From: JAAZHN01 sp964605575
Lineage (GTDB): Bacteria > Bacillota_I > Bacilli_A > RF39 > UBA660
Length of the DNA: 9,545 nt
Assembly (NCBI GenBank): GCA_964605575.1
Contig: CAZSDG010000037.1
Location: forward strand, 1-9,545
Direction of reading: 5' to 3'
Shown: positions 1 to 6,685 of the stretch, one piece after another
Layout of the letters: every line of letters begins with the position of its first letter
How positions within the stretch are numbered: position 1 is the first letter of the stretch
Position numbers and translations under genes: made by a program
Notes under the pieces: model-generated
Databases searched by the model: none
What the model saw: the letters and a program-made list of their open reading frames with translations, nothing else
Told to the model about the DNA's origin: nothing

Positions 1-338
1 ATCCAGTAACAACTGATTATAGATTCTTAGAAGTAATCGAACACTATGAACAAAATATTTCTGTTGATAGTGTAGAAGTTAAATACAAAAATGAATCTAC
101 CTTTGGAAGTCCGTTGGCTAAAATTAAAAATGGTACGCGTGATTTTGTAAGATATTCTAAATATCAATCAGGTTCATTCTGGGATCCTGTATATGTCTAT
201 AGAGTAGATGATCTAAAGGAAATAGATTTAGTTCAAATTACTTATAATAGAGCAGGATATGGAACGTTTACAATTACATTTAAATATGAAGCAGCTGGTA
301 ATTTAAGAGCTATCTCAGAAGTTCGTCACAATGGTTAA
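1..338 (+). CDS. C-terminal fragment of an unrecognised protein (5' end outside window)
   Basis: An open frame enters from the left edge (first full codon at 3) and ends at TAA 336-338, giving about 111 visible residues. An in-frame TTG at 114 is not needed as a start, because the frame stays open upstream to the window edge and there is no Shine-Dalgarno site before it. The visible part is rich in Tyr, Phe, Val and Thr in alternating patterns (for example VYVYRVDDL and YGTFTITFKYEA), which suggests beta-sheet. No transmembrane helix or cysteine is visible. It could be the end of a secreted or surface protein, but I do not recognise the family and assign no function. A strong terminator follows directly, so this gene ends its transcription unit. 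Confidence 0.7.
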   Translation, partial: PVTTDYRFLEVIEHYEQNISVDSVEVKYKNESTFGSPLAKIKNGTRDFVRYSKYQSGSFWDPVYVYRVDDLKEIDLVQITYNRAGYGTFTITFKYEAAGNLRAISEVRHNG

Positions 339-351
339 AATTAAAAAAATC

Positions 352-378
352 GACTTATAGAAATATAAGTCTTTTTTT
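352..378 (+). terminator. Rho-independent terminator after the first gene
   Basis: A perfect 8-bp stem (GACTTATA at 352-359 with TATAAGTC at 364-371) closes a GAAA tetraloop and is followed by seven T (372-378). A run of seven A at 343-349 precedes it. It ends the leftmost gene and insulates lepB. Confidence 0.88.
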
Positions 379-431
379 GTGTAAAGATTATTGTTTACTA
401 TGTAAAGTATATATTTAATTGTATATTTTAG

Positions 432-440
432 TGTTATAAT
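432..440 (+). promoter_or_regulatory. Extended -10 promoter for the lepB operon
   Basis: TGTTATAAT is a perfect extended -10 element (TG at 432-433, TATAAT at 435-440). No convincing -35 hexamer lies 16-18 bp upstream, as is common with extended -10 promoters. It would start a transcript near 447, just before the AGGAG ribosome site (453-457) of lepB. Confidence 0.7.
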
Positions 441-464
441 TATGATGATAGTAGGAGTGTTAAT

Positions 465-974
465 ATGTGGTTAACTATTAAAGAATTTATTAAAGACAGT
501 ATTGGTTATATTATCTTATTCTTTGCAATTCTTTTTCTTGTTTTGTATGTCTTAACATTTACTCAAGTATTAGGTCCATCTATGTCTCCTGGTTTAAAAG
601 ATAAAGATGTTGTGGTGGTCTTAAAGTTATTTAAAAATATTGGTTATAATGATGTAGTAGTATTTGAGTATAAAAGTACTAAGAATTTAATTAAAAGGGT
701 AGTGGGGATGCCTCAAGATAAGGTTAGGATTAAAAATGGATCTTTATATATAAACGATAAGTTGATTGCTGAAAATTATGTACTAAAGGAGAATAATACT
801 AAGATATTAAATAAAGATTTTGGAGTAGTACCCAATAATGAGTATTTAGTTTTAGGAGATAATCGTGATGATTCATTAGATAGCAGGACAATAGGTTTTA
901 TTAAAAGAGAAAGTATTGTGGGAAAAGTAATATTTAAGATGTTTCCCTTTAATCGAATAGGATTAGTTAGATAG
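465..974 (+). CDS. lepB: Type I signal peptidase
   Basis: Membrane-bound serine protease (peptidase family S26) that cleaves signal peptides from exported preproteins on the outer face of the membrane. The 169-aa protein has one N-terminal membrane anchor (about residues 13-32), as in Gram-positive SipS-type enzymes. All catalytic boxes are visible: box B with the nucleophile Ser39 in GPSMSP, box D with the general base Lys77 in IKRVVGMP, and box E GDNRDDSLDSR (131-141). The length is typical of Gram-positive enzymes. AGGAG at 453-457 sits 7 nt before the ATG. It is first in a two-gene operon; its TAG overlaps the Shine-Dalgarno of the next gene. Family assignment is very secure; the host may carry further paralogues. 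Confidence 0.96.
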   Translation: MWLTIKEFIKDSIGYIILFFAILFLVLYVLTFTQVLGPSMSPGLKDKDVVVVLKLFKNIGYNDVVVFEYKSTKNLIKRVVGMPQDKVRIKNGSLYINDKLIAENYVLKENNTKILNKDFGVVPNNEYLVLGDNRDDSLDSRTIGFIKRESIVGKVIFKMFPFNRIGLVR

Positions 975-983
975 GAGTATTTT

Positions 984-1379
984 ATGGCGTATATTAAGTT
1001 TAAAGAAATGACCCATTATTTTAATTTTCATAAGGAGTTAGAACTAGATAAGTTACCTAAGTATATTCATCAATATATATTACCTAAAGAAACAGTTTTA
1101 AAGGCTTATGGAACTAAAAGGGATAAATGTGTATTTACTGATCAAAAGTTAATATTATTTGATGTAAAGGGTATTTTAGGTAATACTAAAATGATTCATA
1201 TTTTTCCTTATAATAGTATTAGTTCATCAGCTATAGTTTTTAAACCTCAAAGTATCTATTTATTATTTACATTTTCTAGTGGGTATCAAATGAGGCTTAA
1301 TTATATTAATTTAACTGCTGAGGATAAAAAAGAATTAAGAGAATTATTTACAGAAATGATTTCTTATAATTGTAAGTAA
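984..1379 (+). CDS. Small PH-domain-like protein (YvbH/bacterial PH type)
   Basis: A 131-aa soluble protein without signal peptide or membrane segment. Residues about 35-95 resemble the bacterial pleckstrin-homology fold family (bPH_1/YvbH-like): a KAYGTKRDKCVFTDQKLILF strand pattern, then DVKGILG, then a PYNSI turn and further beta strands, ending in one C-terminal helix (about 111-128). Family members are mostly uncharacterised, and the ligand is unknown. AGGAG at 973-977 overlaps the lepB stop codon (972-974), and the start lies 9 nt after lepB, so the two are cotranscribed and probably translationally coupled. A link to protein export or the envelope is only inference from the operon. The fold assignment comes from motif memory and is moderately sure. 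Confidence 0.75.
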   Translation: MAYIKFKEMTHYFNFHKELELDKLPKYIHQYILPKETVLKAYGTKRDKCVFTDQKLILFDVKGILGNTKMIHIFPYNSISSSAIVFKPQSIYLLFTFSSGYQMRLNYINLTAEDKKELRELFTEMISYNCK

Positions 1380-1381
1380 AA

Positions 1382-1407
1382 AAAAGAACTTAGATTTAAG
1401 TTCTTTT
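1382..1407. terminator. Bidirectional terminator between convergent operons
   Basis: An 11-bp perfect stem (AAAAGAACTTA at 1382-1392 with TAAGTTCTTTT at 1397-1407) has a GATT loop. Read on the minus strand it is followed by a long T tract (complement of the A run 1378-1385), making it strong for ponA. On the plus strand only four T follow, so it is weaker for the lepB operon. It overlaps the ponA stop codon (1406-1408). Confidence 0.85.
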
Positions 1408-4336
1408 AACTTGGTTTAATAATTACTTGTCTTGTTGCTTTATAGTCTTTACCTTTATATTTAACATTATAAACTACGTTGTAATTACCTATAATACTTA
1501 AGTCTATAGCACTTATTTTATTACCTGATGAATCTTTATATGTTGTTGTAATATTAGCTTGATTATTAACATTAATACCATTATCTAAGACATTAATTGG
1601 ATTAGCAAAATCTTTATATGTACCAGTTTGAACAGTATATTCAACTGTTTGATTATGTCTAATGATAATACTAATATTGCTAGGTGTTACTGTTTCTGAT
1701 GAACTTGGATTATCAATTGGTGGAACATAAGGATTAGTTGCAGTTACTGTATAAGATACTCCTGAACTATTAGCAGCTTTAAAGATTGAATAAGCTGTTT
1801 TAATGACATATGTTTGAGCATTAGGGGTAAATGTATTAATTGAGTATGAAGTACCTGTAACTGTTCCCAAAAGGGTTAATCCTCCAGCATTCTTCGAATA
1901 TATTTGATAAACAAGATTACCAATGTTACTTGAGTTATAGTTTAATCTTTTATTAGTATATTTAGTAATTAAAGCATTTACTTTACCATCGAGTTTTTTA
2001 CTCATTCCTTTAGAGAATGTTCCAAAACTTTCTTGATAATATTGATTAACTCCTTCTGGAGTAGATAACCCAGGAGCTGAAATTGAGTTCCAACTTAGAG
2101 TTAATGTGCCATTAGTAGCATTGTAAGTGTGATTAACATTGGTTACATTAGGTAGAGTATCAAATCTTGGTGATACTTCTGTTGGCTCAGTACCAGCAAT
2201 AAACCATTCACTACTTCTTAAGTTAGCTGGAGTATGGGCACTTGGTAACATAATCGGATATGTTTCAAGTTCAATTTCTACTTGTTTAATTCCAGTTGTT
2301 GATTTAAATTTTGAATTATTTAGCATTATTCCGTTAGTTAATGCTTGGGCGATTGATCTTCTAGCTCTTACACCGGCACTGCTGACTAGGTATTCTTTTC
2401 TTGAAACCATTTCTTTGGTCATTTTTTCATAACCGTACCATTGAGCAGTTGCATAATCTGGAGAATACATAACAACCCAGCTATCCATTATTGCACTGGC
2501 TGGTAAACCAACTTTATTTCTAAATCCAGAATCAAAGGTTGAAGTACCTGTTTTACCACAAAGATCAGTTCCTTTAATTTTTGTATTACCAATTAAACCA
2601 TTATCAACAGCTCTTTTTAAAATAATATTAATCATTGCTGCGGTTGTTTCTTCCATAACTTTAGTTGGTGTTTTTTTATTTTCGAATACTGTATTATCAT
2701 CCCTAAAAACTATTTTAGTAAAAGAGTAGGGTTCAATATAGATTCCTCCACGGCCAAATGTAGCATAAGCTGCTGATTGATCAAGAGGACTAACTCCATC
2801 GATTCCACCAATTGCAGCTGATTCAACGATTGTGCCATCGGATAGGACATCAACATTAATTCCTACGCTTTTCATAAATTTAACAACTGTTTTATTATCT
2901 AATTGTTGGAAACCTTGAATCGCTGGAATATTTCTACTTTTTGCTAAAGCATTAATTAATGTCATTTGTCCACCGTAGTTACCATCAGCATTTTTAATAC
3001 TAGTGCCATTGGAGTATGACCAAGATTCGTCAAAGAAAGGTGTTCCAGTTGACCATTTATTAAATTCGATTCCTGGTCCATATACTGTATAAGGTTTAGC
3101 AGAGGAAGCAGCATGTCTTCTAATTTGGGTAGCAAAGTTTAAAGTTTTTTCTCCAACCTTATTTCTACCACCACCAATCGCGACAATTGAGCCATCTTTA
3201 ACACTAGTAACAGCTACACCTAACTGGACAACATCATTAACAAATTTATATAACTCACCATTGGTAACATCATTAACTACATCTTGAACTTTTGGATCCA
3301 TTGTTGAATAAATTAACATTGAGGTTGTATAAGGATCTTTACCAGTTAATCTTTTTGCTTCTTCTGTAACTGTATCAATGAAGGCAATATATTGCGAATT
3401 TTTTTCTCCTTCTTTAGTAATTAAATTAGTAACATTCATGCTTTTTGCTAGATCTCTTTCTGCTTCTGTAATATAACCATGACGATACATTAAATTTAAA
3501 ACAGTATTTTTTCTTGATTCAGTACGCTCAGGATATTTGAATGGATTATACCTAACTGGTGATTGAAACATTCCAGCAATCATCGCTGCTTCTGGTAAAG
3601 AGACATCTCTAATTGATTTACCAAAATAAGTTTGAGCTGCTTCTTCAACTCCATAAGTACTCGCTCCTAAATAAGGGCGATTAACATAGAATTCAATTAT
3701 TTCTTCTTTAGTATAATCTTTTTCTATTTTAAATATTGATAAATAAATATCAGTAAACTTTCTAATTAAACCAGCAATTCCTCTTGCTTCAACATTTGTT
3801 AAATAGTTTTTGGATATTTGCATAGTTAGGGTTGAACCACCCCCAGCATCAGAATTACCTGTTGCTTGTCCTAAGGAAGCCTTAACAAAACGGGCAATAT
3901 CAAAACCGTTATGTTGGAAAAATCTTGAGTCTTCGGTTGAGATTAAAGCATCAATAAATACTTGTGGTAAATCTTCATAATTAACTAATTCTCTTTTGTT
4001 CGCTCCTAATTTAGCAACTTCTTTCCCATTTTTATCATAAATTAAGGTGCTTTCTGAATTATAAAATTTATTTTCATCAAATTTAGGTGCAGAAAAAACA
4101 ATATAAGCTCCAAAGCCCACTGTTAAGATAAATAGACTAATTAATAAAATCATTAAAGAAATTAAAATTCGATTACGAACCTTTTTCTTTTTATTTATTT
4201 TATATTTAGTAGACTTTTTCTTTTTATTAACCTTTTTCTTATTGATTGGTTTTTTCTTTTTATTAGTTGTCTTTTTGACAGGTTTTTTCTTAATAGCCAT
4301 TTTCTTATTTTTTTTCTTTTTCTTATCCTGCGCCAT
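1406..4336 (-). CDS. ponA: Class A penicillin-binding protein (bifunctional transglycosylase/transpeptidase, PBP1 type)
   Basis: Polymerises lipid II into glycan and cross-links peptides outside the membrane. The 976 residues read: Lys-rich cytoplasmic tail (5-52), membrane anchor (about 56-82), GT51 glycosyltransferase (about 95-270) with catalytic Glu135 in STEDSRFFQHNG and the motifs GGGSTLTMQ (165-173) and KEEIIEFYVN (210-219), then transpeptidase (about 340-670) with SSAK (nucleophile Ser411, Lys414), SRN (467-469) and KTGT (595-598). The FIAGTEPT segment (712-719) is typical of PBP1A ends. Two extra domains follow: a fibronectin-III-like stretch (about 730-866) and a bacterial Ig-like (DUF5011-type) domain (about 885-976). 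AAGGAGG (4344-4350 on the complement) fixes the start. It lies 13 nt after recU, the same pairing as in Bacillus recU-ponA. Both active sites look intact. Confidence 0.96.
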   Translation of the reverse strand: MAQDKKKKKNKKMAIKKKPVKKTTNKKKKPINKKKVNKKKKSTKYKINKKKKVRNRILISLMILLISLFILTVGFGAYIVFSAPKFDENKFYNSESTLIYDKNGKEVAKLGANKRELVNYEDLPQVFIDALISTEDSRFFQHNGFDIARFVKASLGQATGNSDAGGGSTLTMQISKNYLTNVEARGIAGLIRKFTDIYLSIFKIEKDYTKEEIIEFYVNRPYLGASTYGVEEAAQTYFGKSIRDVSLPEAAMIAGMFQSPVRYNPFKYPERTESRKNTVLNLMYRHGYITEAERDLAKSMNVTNLITKEGEKNSQYIAFIDTVTEEAKRLTGKDPYTTSMLIYSTMDPKVQDVVNDVTNGELYKFVNDVVQLGVAVTSVKDGSIVAIGGGRNKVGEKTLNFATQIRRHAASSAKPYTVYGPGIEFNKWSTGTPFFDESWSYSNGTSIKNADGNYGGQMTLINALAKSRNIPAIQGFQQLDNKTVVKFMKSVGINVDVLSDGTIVESAAIGGIDGVSPLDQSAAYATFGRGGIYIEPYSFTKIVFRDDNTVFENKKTPTKVMEETTAAMINIILKRAVDNGLIGNTKIKGTDLCGKTGTSTFDSGFRNKVGLPASAIMDSWVVMYSPDYATAQWYGYEKMTKEMVSRKEYLVSSAGVRARRSIAQALTNGIMLNNSKFKSTTGIKQVEIELETYPIMLPSAHTPANLRSSEWFIAGTEPTEVSPRFDTLPNVTNVNHTYNATNGTLTLSWNSISAPGLSTPEGVNQYYQESFGTFSKGMSKKLDGKVNALITKYTNKRLNYNSSNIGNLVYQIYSKNAGGLTLLGTVTGTSYSINTFTPNAQTYVIKTAYSIFKAANSSGVSYTVTATNPYVPPIDNPSSSETVTPSNISIIIRHNQTVEYTVQTGTYKDFANPINVLDNGINVNNQANITTTYKDSSGNKISAIDLSIIGNYNVVYNVKYKGKDYKATRQVIIKPS

Positions 4337-4349
4337 TAATTAACCTCCT

Positions 4350-4895
4350 TTATATTAATTTATCAACAATCTTTAAGTAATCAATTAAAGGATTATAACC
4401 TAATTTGATTAAATAGCTGTTTTGTTGAATGTATTCATATGGAATTGACTTTCTTGTTGTTTCATTAATAAAATCAATGAATTTATTTCCTGGTAATAGA
4501 TAAATTTCATTATTAATCTTAATAATAAAAAAACCAATACCACCATGTTCCAATATTTTTTTTATATGATCAATTTGGTGAGCTAATATATTACTTAAAG
4601 GAAAAGCTGTTTTACTTCTTGTTTCTTTAGCGTCAAACTCAATATACTTATTCTTATATAGACCATTATAATCCAAAGTAGAGGGCGATTTAAAAAATGC
4701 TTCTTTAATAACTACTTTTGGTTTATAGACTATTTTATTGATACCAATCTCTGTTGGTTTTTTATAAATTATGGCTTGATTAGTTTCTAAATAATACTTA
4801 TTAGATTCATTAATCATTGCTTCTAAATCCATACCACGATTGGCATAAGAAGTAGTTTTTTTATACTTTCCTTTACTTTTATTTGGATAGTTCAT
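4350..4895 (-). CDS. recU: Holliday junction resolvase RecU
   Basis: Homodimeric, metal-dependent endonuclease that cleaves four-way junctions during recombinational repair and chromosome segregation in Firmicutes. At 181 aa it is slightly shorter than Bacillus RecU. The N-terminal signature NRGMDLEAMINESNKYY (19-35) and the core STLDYNGLYKNKYIEFDAKE (72-91) are unmistakable. Catalytic candidates are Asp75, Asp88 and Lys90; the middle one is usually Glu in Bacillus and Staphylococcus proteins (FEAKET), so this is a conservative Glu-to-Asp change at identical spacing. The C-terminal LGYNPLIDYL (171-180) also matches the family. Its Shine-Dalgarno GGTGAG lies at 4902-4907 on the complement. It is the first gene of recU-ponA; its TAA overlaps the ponA ribosome site by 1 nt, implying coupling. 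Confidence 0.96.
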   Translation of the reverse strand: MNYPNKSKGKYKKTTSYANRGMDLEAMINESNKYYLETNQAIIYKKPTEIGINKIVYKPKVVIKEAFFKSPSTLDYNGLYKNKYIEFDAKETRSKTAFPLSNILAHQIDHIKKILEHGGIGFFIIKINNEIYLLPGNKFIDFINETTRKSIPYEYIQQNSYLIKLGYNPLIDYLKIVDKLI

Positions 4896-4913
4896 TAATG
4901 TCTCACCATATTA

Positions 4914-4919
4914 ATTATA
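4914..4919 (-). promoter_or_regulatory. -10 box of the recU-ponA promoter
   Basis: The complement reads TTGTATAAT with a perfect TATAAT at 4919-4914, about 19 bp upstream of the recU ATG. The -35 region (around 4937-4943) is only a poor T-rich match. The transcript would start near 4907, leaving a very short leader overlapping the ribosome site, so an upstream start is also possible. Confidence 0.45.
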
Positions 4920-4959
4920 CAATAATTATGTTCATTAATAAAGATAAAGTGTACCTATT

Positions 4960-4977
4960 ATATTGTAAAAACAATAT
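4960..4977. repeat. 18-nt palindrome between divergent genes (possible operator or hairpin)
   Basis: ATATTGT (4960-4966) and ACAATAT (4971-4977) form a perfect 7-bp inverted repeat around AAAA. It lies between the divergent recU and 5029-6546 promoters. A pyrimidine tract (4978-4990, mostly T) follows on the plus strand, so a weak terminator-like hairpin is an alternative. No gene ends just upstream on that strand, which makes an operator the more natural reading, though unproven. Confidence 0.5.
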
Positions 4978-5003
4978 CTTTTTTCTTTTTTGTTATAAAT
5001 TAA

Positions 5004-5012
5004 TGGTATATT
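5004..5012 (+). promoter_or_regulatory. Possible extended -10 promoter for the 505-aa gene
   Basis: TGGTATATT (TG at 5004-5005, TATATT at 5007-5012) is an extended -10-like element 16 bp before the ATG at 5029. Another candidate is TGTTATAAA at 4991-4999, which leaves a more realistic leader. Neither has a good -35. Translation signals are better: AGGTGAT at 5019-5025 complements the 16S rRNA tail. Confidence 0.4.
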
Positions 5013-5028
5013 AATAATAGGTGATAAT

Positions 5029-6546
5029 ATGTTAAGAGAATTAAAACAACTTGAATATGAAAAACAATTAAAAACAGATGAATATATTAAAATGATTGAA
5101 GATCAACTTGAAGATATATATACTAGGCAAAATTGTTCAAAAGCAGATTTTGTTAATGTAGTCAATGCTAAAATTGTTGAACTTGAAGAGGAATATGAAA
5201 AATTAACTGCCAAAAAAGCAAAAAATATTACTTATCGTTTTATTTTAAGACCAAACTCAAAATTGAATCTAGAAATAAATCGTTTAATACGTACCATATC
5301 CCAATTAAAAATGTCAATTGAGCAAAGAGAGACTCTAAATAGCAAACTTCTTGAAAGAACTGCTACGATTGCTAGAGAAATAGATGCTAAAAAGAGTATA
5401 AAAGATTTAGGGATTAGCTTTCAAGAAGCTAGAAAAATATTAAAAGAAAAGAATGTACCGCTTATTTTAGAAGAAACCGATAAGTTTTTAATAGACAATC
5501 CCGAATCTTATGCTGGTTTAGAAGATTTTGTTTTAGTTCATAAAACTAGATATATTCCCGAAGATGGTTTAATAAAAACGAGAAAAGGAACTGGTCTTAC
5601 ATCTAGCACGAGTCTTGCTAGTGATAAAATTGGAACTTTAGAATATGCTGAAGAAAGAAATACAATTCATTTTTCAGTAAATGGTGAGGTTTCATCACAC
5701 TCCTATGGTAACTGGGAAGATTGTCAGTATGCAATAATCACTCCCTTTGTTAAAATGCCTCCTAATCAACTGAGAAGTGGTGCAGTTATGGATACTTATT
5801 TTGAAGGGGATGTAAACTTGCCAAATGAAGCAATTATTCTTTGTCCTAAAAGTGAAATTGAACTTGTAAGAAGTAAAAATCCCAATCAATTAGTAGTTGG
5901 TTACCAAGGTGAAAATGTAAAAGGATATGCTGATGCGATGGTGGGAATTTTAGGACATCATATTGAACAAATAGGTATGTGGGACTGGTATTCATCTAAT
6001 TCAGCAAAGTATTACGAAATGCTAAGAAATATTATCCCAAACGTTAATACTACTCCACACATCGCTACAAAAGAAAGAGAAGAAGAAATGTTTTTTGAAA
6101 AGGTTAATAAATTTAATGCATTTAACAAAAAACTAATTGAGTCTAAACTAGATTTATCAAGGAGTGAATATTTTGAATTACTAGACAGTGCTAATGTGTC
6201 TCTATTTGCAGTTCTTGGCAGTGATAGTTATAGTGTACTTGCTCAAAGAGTTAGAGAGTCTTTGAGTAGTTGTGGAGCTGAACTAAGACCGGAATTTGAA
6301 TCTGAATTATTAGAACTATCTAAAAGAATCGAAGGCTCTGACATGCATTCTGATGTTTTAAACCCAGAAGAAAAGTTAAGATATGAAGGATTTCTAAAAG
6401 AACGAGGTTTAGGTGAGCGATATTTTAGTCAGTATGACTATAGAGATTTCTTTATAAAAGACGAAATTTATAAAACAGTTAGAGAAAAACAAAAAAATAC
6501 ACAATCAGAATTTATTGAAAAAGAACAAAGTGCTCAGATAATCTAG
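5029..6546 (+). CDS. Unknown 505-aa protein with coiled-coil N-terminus
   Basis: I do not recognise this family. AGGTGAT (5019-5025) supports the ATG. No signal peptide or membrane segment is seen, so it is probably cytoplasmic. Residues 1-140 are charged and helical with heptad-like stretches (likely coiled coil). A central domain (about 160-330) carries conserved-looking blocks: LVHKTRYIPEDGLI (169-182), RNTIHFSVNGEVSSH (210-224), YAIITPF (234-240), DTYFEGD (255-261), NEAIILCP (266-273) and HHIEQIGMWDW (310-320). The third part (about 345-505) is helical and Glu/Lys-rich. The H-x-T...GL block followed by an IHFS block faintly recalls ADP-ribosyltransferase-fold proteins such as DarT/KptA; this is speculation. 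It is monocistronic, divergent from recU, and followed by a weak hairpin. Composition looks similar to its neighbours. Confidence 0.85.
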   Translation: MLRELKQLEYEKQLKTDEYIKMIEDQLEDIYTRQNCSKADFVNVVNAKIVELEEEYEKLTAKKAKNITYRFILRPNSKLNLEINRLIRTISQLKMSIEQRETLNSKLLERTATIAREIDAKKSIKDLGISFQEARKILKEKNVPLILEETDKFLIDNPESYAGLEDFVLVHKTRYIPEDGLIKTRKGTGLTSSTSLASDKIGTLEYAEERNTIHFSVNGEVSSHSYGNWEDCQYAIITPFVKMPPNQLRSGAVMDTYFEGDVNLPNEAIILCPKSEIELVRSKNPNQLVVGYQGENVKGYADAMVGILGHHIEQIGMWDWYSSNSAKYYEMLRNIIPNVNTTPHIATKEREEEMFFEKVNKFNAFNKKLIESKLDLSRSEYFELLDSANVSLFAVLGSDSYSVLAQRVRESLSSCGAELRPEFESELLELSKRIEGSDMHSDVLNPEEKLRYEGFLKERGLGERYFSQYDYRDFFIKDEIYKTVREKQKNTQSEFIEKEQSAQII

Positions 6547-6581
6547 TTAATATAAACATTCTGAATTGTACAAGACTAATT

Positions 6582-6604
6582 ACATCTAGAAATAGATGTT
6601 TATT
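6582..6604 (+). terminator. Weak hairpin after the 505-aa gene
   Basis: ACATCTA (6582-6588) pairs with TAGATGT (6593-6599) around a GAAA loop, followed only by the interrupted T stretch TTATT. It lies 36 nt after the stop codon and before the gpsB promoter. The stem-loop is clear, but the poor T run makes efficient termination doubtful. Confidence 0.4.
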
Positions 6605-6632
6605 ACATAACTAATAGTAATCGGACAAGGCA

Positions 6633-6661
6633 TTGACAAAGTAGGTTAAAGATTATAAAAT
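6633..6661 (+). promoter_or_regulatory. Consensus promoter for gpsB-rnpB
   Basis: A perfect -35 TTGACA (6633-6638), a 17-bp spacer and -10 TAAAAT (6656-6661) predict a start near 6668. The same -35, spacing and -10 recur before recA, pointing to the housekeeping sigma factor. rnpB lacks an equally good promoter of its own, so this one probably drives both gpsB and rnpB. Confidence 0.75.
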
Positions 6662-6672
6662 TAGTTCATAAG

Positions 6673-6681
6673 AAGGGTGAT
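6673..6681 (+). promoter_or_regulatory. Shine-Dalgarno that fixes the gpsB start at GTG 6686
   Basis: AAGGGTGAT matches the 16S anti-Shine-Dalgarno with one mismatch. The upstream in-frame GTG at 6677 lies inside this site and cannot be the start. The ATG at 6684 is out of frame and reaches a stop within a few codons. The GTG at 6686 is correctly spaced and in frame. Confidence 0.75.
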
Positions 6682-6685
6682 ATAT

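Noticed and set aside
114..338. Separate 74-aa gene starting at TTG 114
   Set aside because: The frame is open upstream to the window edge and no ribosome site precedes the TTG, so it is the end of a longer gene.
2139..2432. 97-codon plus-strand open frame inside ponA
   Set aside because: It is antisense to the transpeptidase-coding region, has no ribosome site, and its product looks like nothing known.
4180..4330. T-rich low-complexity stretch as a possible repeat or CRISPR-like array
   Set aside because: It is the lysine codons (AAA/AAG) of the ponA cytoplasmic tail read on the other strand, with no regular unit or spacers.
4890..4939. Direct repeat GTTCATTAAT at 4890-4899 and 4930-4939 upstream of recU
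   Set aside because: It is short and AT-rich, and one copy covers the recU start codon; chance is sufficient explanation.
5695..5889. 64-codon minus-strand open frame inside the 505-aa gene
   Set aside because: It is fully contained antisense to a long gene with good start signals, and has no supporting Shine-Dalgarno.
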